From Gramella sp. MT6 (lineage in GTDB: Bacteria > Bacteroidota > Bacteroidia > Flavobacteriales > Flavobacteriaceae), in NCBI RefSeq assembly GCF_019357415.1, contig NZ_CP048410.1:2141001-2205000 (forward strand): a stretch of DNA of 64,000 nt, given 5' to 3'. Made by a program: the position numbers and the translations under genes. Below the pieces are notes generated by a model. That model was not told the DNA's origin and did not search any database. It saw only the letters and a program-made list of their open reading frames with translations. Shown piece after piece: positions 16,712-24,907 of the stretch. Every line of letters starts with the position of its first letter. Positions within the stretch are counted from its first letter, which is position 1.

Positions 16712-18349
16712 TTATTTTATCACCTCAGTTTCGACATAGAACTCCAGATCGTTCACTTTCAACTCATCAAGTTCTTCCCCGGTTTCATAGGATTGCCATT
16801 CAGAAGTAGCATTCAATCTTATTTCTTCCTCATCAATAATAACATCTACGGGCATCTTAAAATTGATCACATCGGCATTCCATCGGTAAAGGATCTGATC
16901 ATCTGCCTGTCTAAGTTGGAGTACAGGTAGCGATGCGTGTCTCAAATATTGATCGAAAACAGGTTTTAGGTCAACATTGGTAGCCTTATCAAAAAAATCC
17001 TCGGTATCCCCGGTGGTGATCGTTTGATGTTTGAAGGTGTTTGTGTAATCCCTTAATGTATTCCACCATAATTCATCGTCATCGTAAATACTTCTTATCA
17101 TATTCAGAAGATTTGCACCTTTGTAATACATATCGCCTGATCCTTCAGCATTAACTCCATAATCTCCAATGATCTTACGGTTATTACCAATATTCTGACG
17201 AATGCCTCTGATGTATTTCAAGGCATCTTCCTTTCCATACTGGCATTCAGTGTAAATAGATTCGGTGTAGCTGGTAAAGCCTTCATGTATCCACATATCT
17301 GCAATATCTTTGGCGGTAATACTGTTCCCATACCATTCGTGACCAGATTCATGGATAATAATAAAATCCCATTTTAATCCAATCCCGGTTCCCGAGAGAT
17401 CATTACCAAGATACCCCTTTAAGTATTTGTTTCCATAGGCCACGGCGCTTTGATGTTCCATGCCTAAATATGGAGTTTCAACCAGTTTAAATCCATCCTC
17501 CTCAAACGGGTATGGACCCATCTTTTCATAAAAACAAGCCATCATATCCTTTACTTCGGTAAAATGTTCTTTTGCTTTTTTGAGGTTGTAGGGAAGTACA
17601 TAATAATCCAGGCTCAGATCTTTATAATTGTCTGAAAAATGTTCATAGTTCCCGATATTGATCATAATGTTGTAATTATTGATCGGGTTTACCACTTTCC
17701 AGCTCCATTCTGTAAATCCATTTCCAAGGTCCTTTTCTCCTATTAATCGGCCATTGGAAACATTCATCAATCCGTTCGGAACAGCGATATCTAATCGAGC
17801 TTCCTCGGGCTCATCGCTTTGATGATCCTTGTTTGGGTACCAAAGACTTGCACCCGTACCTTGTACAGCGACCCCAACCCAGGGATTCCCTTCTTCATCT
17901 TCTGTCCATACAAATCCGCCATCCCAGGGTGCATTTTCAGCCACCACAGGATTTCCATGATAAAAGAATTCAATAGAATCTGTACGGCCTTGCTTTAAAG
18001 CTTCCTCAAACTGAATAAATACCGCGTTATACCTACGCTTATAATCAACTTTTTCATTTCCATGCATGATAGAATCGATCTGCATATTTTTAAAAAGATC
18101 CAGTTGCATGACCGGCATATCACTTTTTACTTTAAAACTGATCACATTGGAACCCGAAATAAATTGTTCTTTGGGTTCAACTTTTAGTTTTAGGTGATAC
18201 TTCTGTACATCGAAGCTTGTTCTCTCTGGTCTTAGAGATCCTCTTAAAGTATCAGCTTCGGTATAATTAGAGTGATTTTCTCCTACTATTTGCGCGTGAC
18301 CAGCTAGCGTCAGCAATGTAACGGCGAAAGAAAATAATATTTTTTTCAT
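16712..18349 (-). CDS. M1-family zinc aminopeptidase, secreted
   Basis: A 545-residue gluzincin aminopeptidase with a signal peptide (ILFSFAVTLLTLAGHAQ). The zinc site is HESGHEW, with the third ligand Glu in WIHEGFTSYTE 18 residues on. The exopeptidase GxMEN motif appears as GMEHQSAVAYG. The N-terminal beta-sandwich (SFDVQKYHLKLKVEPKEQ) and C-terminal sandwich are present. It lacks the large helical ERAP-type tail, so it resembles the shorter periplasmic bacterial group. It begins 8 nt after the carboxylase gene and is likely co-transcribed with it. Confidence 0.9.
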   Translation of the reverse strand: MKKILFSFAVTLLTLAGHAQIVGENHSNYTEADTLRGSLRPERTSFDVQKYHLKLKVEPKEQFISGSNVISFKVKSDMPVMQLDLFKNMQIDSIMHGNEKVDYKRRYNAVFIQFEEALKQGRTDSIEFFYHGNPVVAENAPWDGGFVWTEDEEGNPWVGVAVQGTGASLWYPNKDHQSDEPEEARLDIAVPNGLMNVSNGRLIGEKDLGNGFTEWSWKVVNPINNYNIMINIGNYEHFSDNYKDLSLDYYVLPYNLKKAKEHFTEVKDMMACFYEKMGPYPFEEDGFKLVETPYLGMEHQSAVAYGNKYLKGYLGNDLSGTGIGLKWDFIIIHESGHEWYGNSITAKDIADMWIHEGFTSYTESIYTECQYGKEDALKYIRGIRQNIGNNRKIIGDYGVNAEGSGDMYYKGANLLNMIRSIYDDDELWWNTLRDYTNTFKHQTITTGDTEDFFDKATNVDLKPVFDQYLRHASLPVLQLRQADDQILYRWNADVINFKMPVDVIIDEEEIRLNATSEWQSYETGEELDELKVNDLEFYVETEVIK

Positions 18350-18357
18350 CTTGAATT

Positions 18358-19986
18358 TTAGGTTTGGATTACGCCCATGTTGAAATCTTTTTCGATAGGA
18401 GCGTGGTTAGCGGCTTCGATTCCCATAGAGATCCATTTCCTGGTATCTAGAGGATCTATGATCGCATCTGTCCAGATACGTGCGGCAGCGTAGTAAGCAG
18501 AGGTTTGAGCATCGTATTTAGCTTTCAGCTTTTCGAAAACTTCTTTCTCCTTTTCTTCATCCACCTTTTCTCCTTTTTTCTCCATAGAAGCTGTTTCTAT
18601 CTGAGCAAGCACCTTGGCAGCCTGGGTTCCTCCCATTACTGCTAGCTCGGCACTTGGCCAGGCAGCGATCAGTCTTGGATCGTATGCTTTACCACACATC
18701 GCGTAATTCCCGGCACCATAGGAATTACCAATGATGATCGTGAATTTTGGTACTACTGAATTACTTACCGCATTCACCATCTTAGCACCATCTTTAATGA
18801 TACCACCATGTTCGCTTTTGCTACCCACCATAAATCCGGTTACATCCTGAAGGAATACCAATGGAATTTTCTTTTGATTGCAATTTGCAATAAACCTGGT
18901 CGCTTTATCTGCAGAATCTGAATAGATCACCCCGCCAAATTGCATTTCACCTTTTTTGGTTCTTACGATCTTACGCTGGTTAGCTACGATACCAACCGCC
19001 CAGCCATCTATCCTGGCGTATCCGGTAATGATCGTCTGGCCGTATCCTTCTTTATATTCTTCGAATTCAGAGTTATCTACCAGTCTGTAAATGATCTCAT
19101 GCATGTCGTACTGATCACTTCGCTTTTTAGGTAAGATGCCGTAGATCTCCTCAGGTTTTTCCTTTGGTTTCGCAGGTTTGGAATGATTAAAACCGGCCTT
19201 ATCATAATCCCCGATCTTATCCATGATATTCTGGATCCTGGTAAGGGCATCCTTATCATCTTTAGCCTTATAATCGGTTACCCCACTAATCTCACTGTGG
19301 GTGGTCGCTCCGCCAAGTGTTTCATTATCTATAGATTCTCCTATGGCAGCTTTTACGAGGTAACTACCGGCTAGGAAAATACTTCCGGTCTTTTCAACAA
19401 TAATAGCTTCGTCACTCATGATAGGCAAATACGCACCACCGGCAACGCAACTTCCCATTACCGCAGCGATCTGGGTAATTCCCATACTACTCATTACAGC
19501 ATTGTTTCTAAAGATCCTTCCAAAATGTTCTTTATCCGGGAAGATTTCATCCTGCATAGGCAGATAAACACCTGCGCTATCTACAAGATAGATGATAGGA
19601 AGTCTGTTTTCAATCGCGATCTCCTGCGCTCTTAAGTTCTTTTTACCGGTTATAGGAAACCAGGCCCCAGCTTTTACCGTGGCATCGTTTGCAACAACGA
19701 TACATTGTTTTCCTGAAACATATCCAATTTTAACTACTACGCCACCACTTGGGCAACCACCGTGCTCCTCATACATTCCGTCACCCGCAAATGCACCAAT
19801 TTCGATAGATCGTTCCTTGTCATCTAAAAGAAAATCTATTCGTTCCCTGGCCGTCATTTTACCTTTAGCATGATGCTTCTCTATTCTTTTTTCTCCCCCT
19901 CCTAATTTTATTTTGGCAAGCTTTTGCTTCATTGAGGAAACCAGTAGCTTGTTATAATCTTCATTCTTGTTGAAGTTGATATCCAT
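18358..19986 (-). CDS. acyl-CoA carboxylase carboxyltransferase (beta) subunit
   Basis: A 542-residue biotin-dependent carboxyltransferase of the methylcrotonyl/propionyl-CoA carboxylase beta family. It transfers carboxyl from biotin to an acyl-CoA. GKMTARERIDFLLDD opens the N-domain, and the crotonase-like oxyanion loops are seen in VMGSCVAGGAYLPIMSDEA and GNSYGAGNYAMCGKAYDP. Length matches MCCB (~535). The alpha (biotin carboxylase) subunit is not in the window. Members with this N-terminus are usually MCC-like (leucine degradation), but propionyl- or geranyl-CoA cannot be excluded. Confidence 0.85.
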   Translation of the reverse strand: MDINFNKNEDYNKLLVSSMKQKLAKIKLGGGEKRIEKHHAKGKMTARERIDFLLDDKERSIEIGAFAGDGMYEEHGGCPSGGVVVKIGYVSGKQCIVVANDATVKAGAWFPITGKKNLRAQEIAIENRLPIIYLVDSAGVYLPMQDEIFPDKEHFGRIFRNNAVMSSMGITQIAAVMGSCVAGGAYLPIMSDEAIIVEKTGSIFLAGSYLVKAAIGESIDNETLGGATTHSEISGVTDYKAKDDKDALTRIQNIMDKIGDYDKAGFNHSKPAKPKEKPEEIYGILPKKRSDQYDMHEIIYRLVDNSEFEEYKEGYGQTIITGYARIDGWAVGIVANQRKIVRTKKGEMQFGGVIYSDSADKATRFIANCNQKKIPLVFLQDVTGFMVGSKSEHGGIIKDGAKMVNAVSNSVVPKFTIIIGNSYGAGNYAMCGKAYDPRLIAAWPSAELAVMGGTQAAKVLAQIETASMEKKGEKVDEEKEKEVFEKLKAKYDAQTSAYYAAARIWTDAIIDPLDTRKWISMGIEAANHAPIEKDFNMGVIQT

Positions 19987-20117
19987 TATATTGAGCTTTT
20001 TACAATAATTTGTTTATTTTGATATGATTAATTTTAAATTAATCTGATTTCCGAAGAAATATTGTGAATTTTCCTTCAGAATTGGCTTTTGGCTAAAATA
20101 CAAAAACACAACAATTC

Positions 20118-20150
20118 TCGGCTTTAAATAAAGCATTAAAAATTAGCCGA
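20118..20150 (+). promoter_or_regulatory. inverted repeat in the divergent region before the small membrane protein
   Basis: Arms TCGGCT (20118-20123) and AGCCGA (20145-20150) are perfect and 21 nt apart. The right arm abuts GATATTTG (20149-20156), one mismatch from a -7 element, and the ATG follows 16 nt later. It may be an operator. Confidence 0.25.
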
Positions 20151-20172
20151 TATTTGTAAAAAAACAGCATTT

Positions 20173-20352
20173 ATGGCAATGAATAAAAATACCATTTTTG
20201 GATGGGCGTCTTTTCTTACCTTCATCGTGGGAACCGCTTTGGTCCTTTTGGGTGTATTGAAGTATAAGGAATTTGCGATTGGATTTTCGGTAACGGGGAT
20301 CGGGTTCTTTTTTATTTCCTGGGTATTCAATGCCTTAAAGGGAAGAGTTTAA
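20173..20352 (+). CDS. small two-helix membrane protein upstream of DinB and EttA
   Basis: A 59-residue ORF: ATG at 20173 (MAMNKNTIFGW), stop TAA at 20350. Residues ~8-30 and ~34-53 are hydrophobic, giving two transmembrane helices separated by KYKEF, with a basic tail ALKGRV. Its position 11 nt before the DinB gene and in front of ettA matches a small flavobacterial membrane-protein family I recall as CAL67264; this identity comes from memory. The clean codon structure and placement support a real gene despite its size. Function unknown. Confidence 0.7.
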   Translation: MAMNKNTIFGWASFLTFIVGTALVLLGVLKYKEFAIGFSVTGIGFFFISWVFNALKGRV

Positions 20353-20363
20353 ATTTAGCTTAC

Positions 20364-20843
20364 ATGATATCAGAAAAAACAACGAGAAATCAATTAGTAA
20401 GACATCTGGAAGGTGGGCTTGCGTATACTTCTATAGACAGTTTTCTTGATGGGATCCCATTTGAGAAAATAGGGATTAGACCTGCAGGTTTACCCTATTC
20501 ATTTTATGAGATATTCTTTCATATTGCGTTCGCTCAAAAGGATATTCTGGAATACACTATTTCAGGAGATTATGAGACCAGAAACTGGCCTGATGATTAC
20601 TGGCCTGGGGTGCCCGAACCTGGTAGCGAAGAGGAATGGGAAGACCTTAAAGCAGATTATTTTGAAGACCGAAGACTGCTGAAAGATTTTATACTGGATG
20701 AAAAAAATGATCTCACAAAGCCCGTTGTAAATTCTAAGGAGCACAGCCTGTTAAGAGAGATCTTCTTAGTTGTGGAACATACTGCCTATCACACAGGACA
20801 GTTACTTATTATTCAAAGATTATTGGCAGTTTATGATAATTGA
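20364..20843 (+). CDS. DinB-family protein
   Basis: A 159-residue four-helix-bundle protein of the DinB/YfiT superfamily. Metal-binding histidines are recognisable in FFHIAFAQKDILEY and in the C-terminal HTAYHTGQLLIIQRLL. Some superfamily members act in thiol-dependent reactions (bacillithiol or mycothiol S-transferases); others are of unknown role. The latter motif is the usual DinB_2 signature. It is cytoplasmic with no signal peptide. Spacing is 11 nt to the small membrane protein and 63 nt to ettA, suggesting one transcript. Confidence 0.82.
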   Translation: MISEKTTRNQLVRHLEGGLAYTSIDSFLDGIPFEKIGIRPAGLPYSFYEIFFHIAFAQKDILEYTISGDYETRNWPDDYWPGVPEPGSEEEWEDLKADYFEDRRLLKDFILDEKNDLTKPVVNSKEHSLLREIFLVVEHTAYHTGQLLIIQRLLAVYDN

Positions 20844-20906
20844 TTTCTGTGAAAAATTCAGGATATTTGCAATCCTAAATAATTAAAAAACCAAATTTCA
20901 AAATAT

Positions 20907-22598
20907 ATGTCAGACGATAAAAAAGTTATTTTTTCGATGTCTGGAGTTACCAAGACCTTTCCGAAGGCAAATACTCCAGTATTGAAGAATATTTATTTAA
21001 GTTTCTTTTATGGAGCCAAGATCGGGATCCTCGGTCTGAATGGTTCTGGTAAATCTACCTTGTTGAATATCATTGCCGGGAAAGATCAGAATTTCCAGGG
21101 AGATGTGGTATTCTCACCAAATTACAGCGTTGGAATGCTGGAACAGGAGCCGGAACTGGATGAAGATAAAACGGTACTTGAAGTTGTAAAAGAAGGTGTT
21201 GCTGAAACTGTTGGTATTCTTGATGAGTATAATAAGATCAATGATATGTTTGGTCTTCCGGAAGTTTATGAAGATGCAGATAAGATGCAGAAGCTTATGG
21301 ATAAGCAGGCTGAACTTCAGGATAAGATAGATGCCAGCAATGCCTGGGAACTGGATACAAAACTGGAGATCGCTATGGATGCGCTTAGGACTCCAGATCC
21401 AGATAAGAAAATTTCGGTTCTTTCCGGAGGGGAAAGAAGGAGAGTAGCTCTTTGCCGATTATTACTTCAGGAACCTGATGTGCTATTACTGGATGAGCCT
21501 ACCAACCACCTTGATGCCGAGTCGGTACACTGGTTGGAGCATCATTTACAACAATATAAAGGAACAGTGATCGCGGTAACTCACGACCGTTATTTCCTTG
21601 ATAATGTAGCGGGTTGGATCCTTGAACTGGACAGGGGAGAAGGTATTCCATGGAAAGGGAACTATTCTTCATGGTTAGATCAGAAATCCAAAAGACTTGC
21701 CCAGGAACAAAAGCAGGCTAGTAAGCGTCAAAAAACACTAGAGCGAGAACTTGAATGGTCTAGAATGAGTCCGAAAGGAAGACAGACCAAGCAAAAAGCC
21801 AGGCTTAAGAATTATGATAAACTATTAAGCCAGGATCAAAAGCAACTTGATGAAAAGCTGGAGATCTATATTCCGAATGGTCCTCGTTTGGGTACTAATG
21901 TGATCGAGGCCGATGGAGTAAGCAAAGCTTTTGGAGATAAATTACTTTATGAGGATCTTAATTTCAAGCTTCCACAGGCTGGAATAGTAGGTGTTATTGG
22001 ACCTAACGGTGCTGGTAAAACTACTATTTTCAAAATGATCATGGGAGAAGAGGAGCCAGATAAAGGTAGTTTTAAAGTAGGGGAGACCGCTAAGATCGCT
22101 TATGTAGATCAGAGCCATTCTAATATTGACCCAGATAAAACCATCTGGCAAAACTTTAGCGATGAACAGGAATTGATCATGATGGGTGGCCGTCAGGTAA
22201 ATTCCAGAGCTTACCTAAGCCGATTCAATTTCAGCGGAAGCGAGCAGAATAAAAAGGTGAGCATGCTGTCTGGTGGTGAAAGAAACCGTCTACATTTAGC
22301 AATGACTCTGAAGGAAGAAGGAAACGTTCTTTTACTGGATGAGCCTACGAACGACCTTGATGTCAACACCCTTCGAGCACTGGAAGAAGGTCTGGATAAC
22401 TTTGCGGGATGTGCCGTGGTTATTTCTCACGACCGTTGGTTCCTGGATAGGATCTGTACACATATCCTTGCTTTTGAAGGTGATTCACAGGTGTATTTCT
22501 TTGAAGGTAGTTTCTCAGATTACGAAGAGAATAAAAAGAAACGCCTTGGAGGTGATATTATGCCGAAGCGTATTAAATACAAGAAACTGGTTCGTTAA
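20907..22598 (+). CDS. ettA: energy-dependent translational throttle protein EttA
   Basis: A 563-residue ABC-F protein that binds the ribosomal E site and gates translation according to the ATP/ADP ratio. Two ABC cassettes are present: Walker A GLNGSGKST and GPNGAGKTT, signature LSGGERRRVAL and LSGGERNRLHL, and Walker B LLLDEPTNHLD and LLLDEPTNDLD. The EttA-type linker and the terminal MPKRIKYKKLVR are diagnostic. It has no membrane domain, so it is not a transporter. It is the last gene of its run, followed by a strong bidirectional terminator. Confidence 0.96.
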   Translation: MSDDKKVIFSMSGVTKTFPKANTPVLKNIYLSFFYGAKIGILGLNGSGKSTLLNIIAGKDQNFQGDVVFSPNYSVGMLEQEPELDEDKTVLEVVKEGVAETVGILDEYNKINDMFGLPEVYEDADKMQKLMDKQAELQDKIDASNAWELDTKLEIAMDALRTPDPDKKISVLSGGERRRVALCRLLLQEPDVLLLDEPTNHLDAESVHWLEHHLQQYKGTVIAVTHDRYFLDNVAGWILELDRGEGIPWKGNYSSWLDQKSKRLAQEQKQASKRQKTLERELEWSRMSPKGRQTKQKARLKNYDKLLSQDQKQLDEKLEIYIPNGPRLGTNVIEADGVSKAFGDKLLYEDLNFKLPQAGIVGVIGPNGAGKTTIFKMIMGEEEPDKGSFKVGETAKIAYVDQSHSNIDPDKTIWQNFSDEQELIMMGGRQVNSRAYLSRFNFSGSEQNKKVSMLSGGERNRLHLAMTLKEEGNVLLLDEPTNDLDVNTLRALEEGLDNFAGCAVVISHDRWFLDRICTHILAFEGDSQVYFFEGSFSDYEENKKKRLGGDIMPKRIKYKKLVR

Positions 22599-22620
22599 AT
22601 ATCAGTTTTCTTATTAATAA

Positions 22621-22655
22621 AAAAGGAGCGAAAATTATTTTCCGCTCCTTTTTTT
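22621..22655. terminator. bidirectional intrinsic terminator
   Basis: Stem AAAAGGAGCG / CGCTCCTTTT with T runs on both sides, between convergent ettA and the DUF1456 gene. Confidence 0.9.
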
Positions 22656-22677
22656 ATTTTGAATAAATTGTAAATTC

Positions 22678-22914
22678 TCATTTCTTCTTCGGCATAGGTC
22701 CCCGCAGGTGAATGATCAAGCCGTCTAAAAAGTTTCTGAGGAACTGGTCTCCGCATTCTACATATTTTTCGTGGTCCTCTCTTCTAAAGATCGCTCCCAG
22801 TTCACTTTTTGAAACTTTAAAATCTACCAGCTCACATATCTTTACAATATCTTCATTAGTTAACTTGTGAGCTACGCGTAATTTTTTGAAAATATCATTA
22901 TTCGTTAGTGCCAT
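22678..22914 (-). CDS. DUF1456-family protein (YehS-like, short form)
   Basis: A 78-residue protein containing one DUF1456 repeat: LTNNDIFKKLRVAHKLTNED followed by LVDFKVSKSELGAIFRRE and a C-terminal FLRNFLDGLIIHLRG. E. coli YehS has two such units; this is about half that length, so it is a single-repeat form. No function is known. It begins 2 nt after the DUF2254 gene on the same strand, so they are co-transcribed, and it ends at the terminator shared with ettA. Confidence 0.85.
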   Translation of the reverse strand: MALTNNDIFKKLRVAHKLTNEDIVKICELVDFKVSKSELGAIFRREDHEKYVECGDQFLRNFLDGLIIHLRGPMPKKK

Positions 22915-22916
22915 TT

Positions 22917-24212
22917 TTAATTCTTAGTTTGTAGGTTAAAATTTAAAGCCAGTTGAGTAGCTTTTTCAATATCTTCTTCGTTATCAATTGATGCTCTGGC
23001 ATCCTTTAATAAGCTATCTGCTTCCTTTCGCAGAATTTTAGAGTAACTGGAATCACTGCTCTGCTGTTTTTCCAGATAATAGAACATCAATAGAAGTTTC
23101 TGTACTATAACAATATCATGTTTGCAATAAGTTCTGATTGCGGCCATAATGTTGTAGAGAAGATCTTCAAAGTCTATAGTGTTAAGTTTTATATATACTT
23201 TTTCATCCCGTATAATAACACTGGAGTCCTTCTTTTTCATCCTCATGGATAAAAGTTCTGTAAGATAGTCTATTCCATTAATGGCTGTGCCGGGATCATT
23301 AATACCGGGAGACATGGCCTTGACAATAATTTCAGTGATCTGTTTAAAGGCTAAAGTATAATTGTCGGCAACAAGTTCTTCTCGGGCAAAGTTGAAATTA
23401 GATAATACCTTTTTTATTAGATCTTCATCAAGGTCCTTATTGGCTTTAAATAGAGGTATTCCGCTTAGAACAAAAATCCCCTTTACCGGTAAAATATGTA
23501 ATAATATATCATTTGCTTCACAGATATCGATCAGGTTAGTAAAAGATATATTTTGTAAATATCCACTCTTTTCACTGTGGTATTCTTTCCAGTCGTCTGA
23601 GGATGGGAATTCATCTATCTGGTTTTCCTCTGTGCTAAGTAGTTTGTCAAGTCTTTTCCTTGCTGTTTCAAAGATGTTCTGTAGAATATTGCTTATCTGT
23701 ATACTCTGTGAAATATTATGGATAAAATAAATAAAGGCATATATGCTAATCACCGTCTGGATAATCCCTAGAAGGACCGAAAACCCCGGAATTTGTTCTT
23801 TATCTACCGTAGGCTGAATTGAAAATAAAATAAAGATGCAATACAGGATTGTGAAGAGGTAAATACCCAGGATCACCTGGTGTCTTTTGTCACTTATTAA
23901 GCCCGGAAGTAACCGTGGTGAAAAATTGCTGGAAGCTTGGCTCAGTAAAAGCATTACCATGGAAAAACTAAATACGACCATCGAGATAAGTCCCGAGATA
24001 AGCGCACTTAGCATCGTCATTGCCGTATCTCCATTGTCCATTACCAGAACAGGAACGTGCTCTAAAAGGTATTTGGAAATCCCCCTGTTTTCCAGGTACA
24101 GCATGAAAAAAGCAAAGTTAAAACCAAGGAAAGCAAGTAGTGTCGGGTAAAATGCGATTTTACTTTCTATGACATTAAAAAAGGAAATAGTACGGTTGTA
24201 GAGCTGTTTCAT
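22917..24212 (-). CDS. DUF2254-family membrane protein
   Basis: A 431-residue protein. The N-terminal ~180 residues hold four hydrophobic helices, with MTMLSALISGLISMVVFSFS and LLSQASSNFSPRLLPGLI, the DUF2254 signature. The C-terminal ~240 residues are soluble and contain KAMSPGINDPGTAINGIDYL, also conserved in the family. Function is unknown; the inner-membrane location is inferred from the helices. It leads a two-gene unit with DUF1456. Upstream it is divergent from hsp20, sharing a 195-nt spacer that holds the candidate heat-shock boxes. Confidence 0.86.
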   Translation of the reverse strand: MKQLYNRTISFFNVIESKIAFYPTLLAFLGFNFAFFMLYLENRGISKYLLEHVPVLVMDNGDTAMTMLSALISGLISMVVFSFSMVMLLLSQASSNFSPRLLPGLISDKRHQVILGIYLFTILYCIFILFSIQPTVDKEQIPGFSVLLGIIQTVISIYAFIYFIHNISQSIQISNILQNIFETARKRLDKLLSTEENQIDEFPSSDDWKEYHSEKSGYLQNISFTNLIDICEANDILLHILPVKGIFVLSGIPLFKANKDLDEDLIKKVLSNFNFAREELVADNYTLAFKQITEIIVKAMSPGINDPGTAINGIDYLTELLSMRMKKKDSSVIIRDEKVYIKLNTIDFEDLLYNIMAAIRTYCKHDIVIVQKLLLMFYYLEKQQSSDSSYSKILRKEADSLLKDARASIDNEEDIEKATQLALNFNLQTKN

Positions 24213-24287
24213 TCTATCTGAAATTCAGATTTTAAAGTTAAGCAATCTAGTGAGAGTCGACTGAATTTAATATTTATTTATCAAATA

Positions 24288-24333
24288 CGACAAAATGACA
24301 TCTTTAATTGAATAAAAAGCGACAAAAAGGCAT
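24288..24333 (+). promoter_or_regulatory. pair of CGACAAAA-type boxes upstream of hsp20
   Basis: CGACAAAATGACAT (24288-24301) and CGACAAAAAGGCAT (24320-24333) are direct repeats with 12 of 14 identities, offset by 32 bp (about three helical turns). The first box shares 10 of 14 positions with CGTCATTTTGACAT upstream of clpB. This suggests a common heat-shock regulatory site. Confidence 0.45.
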
Positions 24334-24407
24334 GTAAAACCATCTGGTATCTGAATTGCTATAAACTAGATGAATCTAAAACAAATAATAACTAAAAACA
24401 TAAAGCC

Positions 24408-24851
24408 ATGAGTCTAATTAAAAGAAATGAAACAGGTTGGTTGCCATCAGTATTTGATGATATGTTCAGAACTGACTGGCTAGGTGGAACTACTAATGTA
24501 AATAGCATTGGAACAAGTATTCCTGCAGTGAACATTATGGAAACTGAAGATAGTTTTAATGTTGAGGTAGCTGCACCCGGGATGACCAAAGAAGATTTCA
24601 ATATTGAATTGGATAATGATGTATTGACTATCTCTTCTGAAGACAAGAAAGAAAATGAAACTACCGATAAGAACGGAAGATTCACTAGAAAAGAGTTTAG
24701 TTACAGTACGTTTAAACGTGCGTTTAGCTTACCAGATTCGGTAGATAGCGCAAAAATATCAGCTTCATACAACAATGGAGTTTTAGAAATCGCTCTTCCT
24801 AAAAAAGAAGAAGCGAAAGTTCAGGCAAAAAGATTGATCGATATATCATAA
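24408..24851 (+). CDS. small heat-shock protein, Hsp20/alpha-crystallin family
   Basis: A 147-residue holdase chaperone that keeps unfolding proteins soluble for ClpB/DnaK. The N-terminal arm carries LIKRNETGWLPSVFDDMF. The alpha-crystallin domain spans residues ~40-140 with VNIMETEDSFNVEVAAPGM and the conserved NNGVLEIALPKKE near the end, and the C-terminal tail is basic. It is monocistronic: boxes shared with clpB lie upstream and a hairpin terminator 30 nt downstream. Heat or stress induction is likely from family knowledge. Confidence 0.94.
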   Translation: MSLIKRNETGWLPSVFDDMFRTDWLGGTTNVNSIGTSIPAVNIMETEDSFNVEVAAPGMTKEDFNIELDNDVLTISSEDKKENETTDKNGRFTRKEFSYSTFKRAFSLPDSVDSAKISASYNNGVLEIALPKKEEAKVQAKRLIDIS

Positions 24852-24880
24852 CCTGAATTAGTTTGATTAGTTAAGATAAG

Positions 24881-24907
24881 AAAGCGCCTCTTGCAGGCGC
24901 TTTTTTT
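24881..24907. terminator. intrinsic terminator after hsp20
   Basis: Stem AAAGCGCCT (24881-24889) / AGGCGCTTT (24895-24903), loop CTTGC, then T run. The convergent secreted-protein gene stops inside the T run at 24906. Confidence 0.9.
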
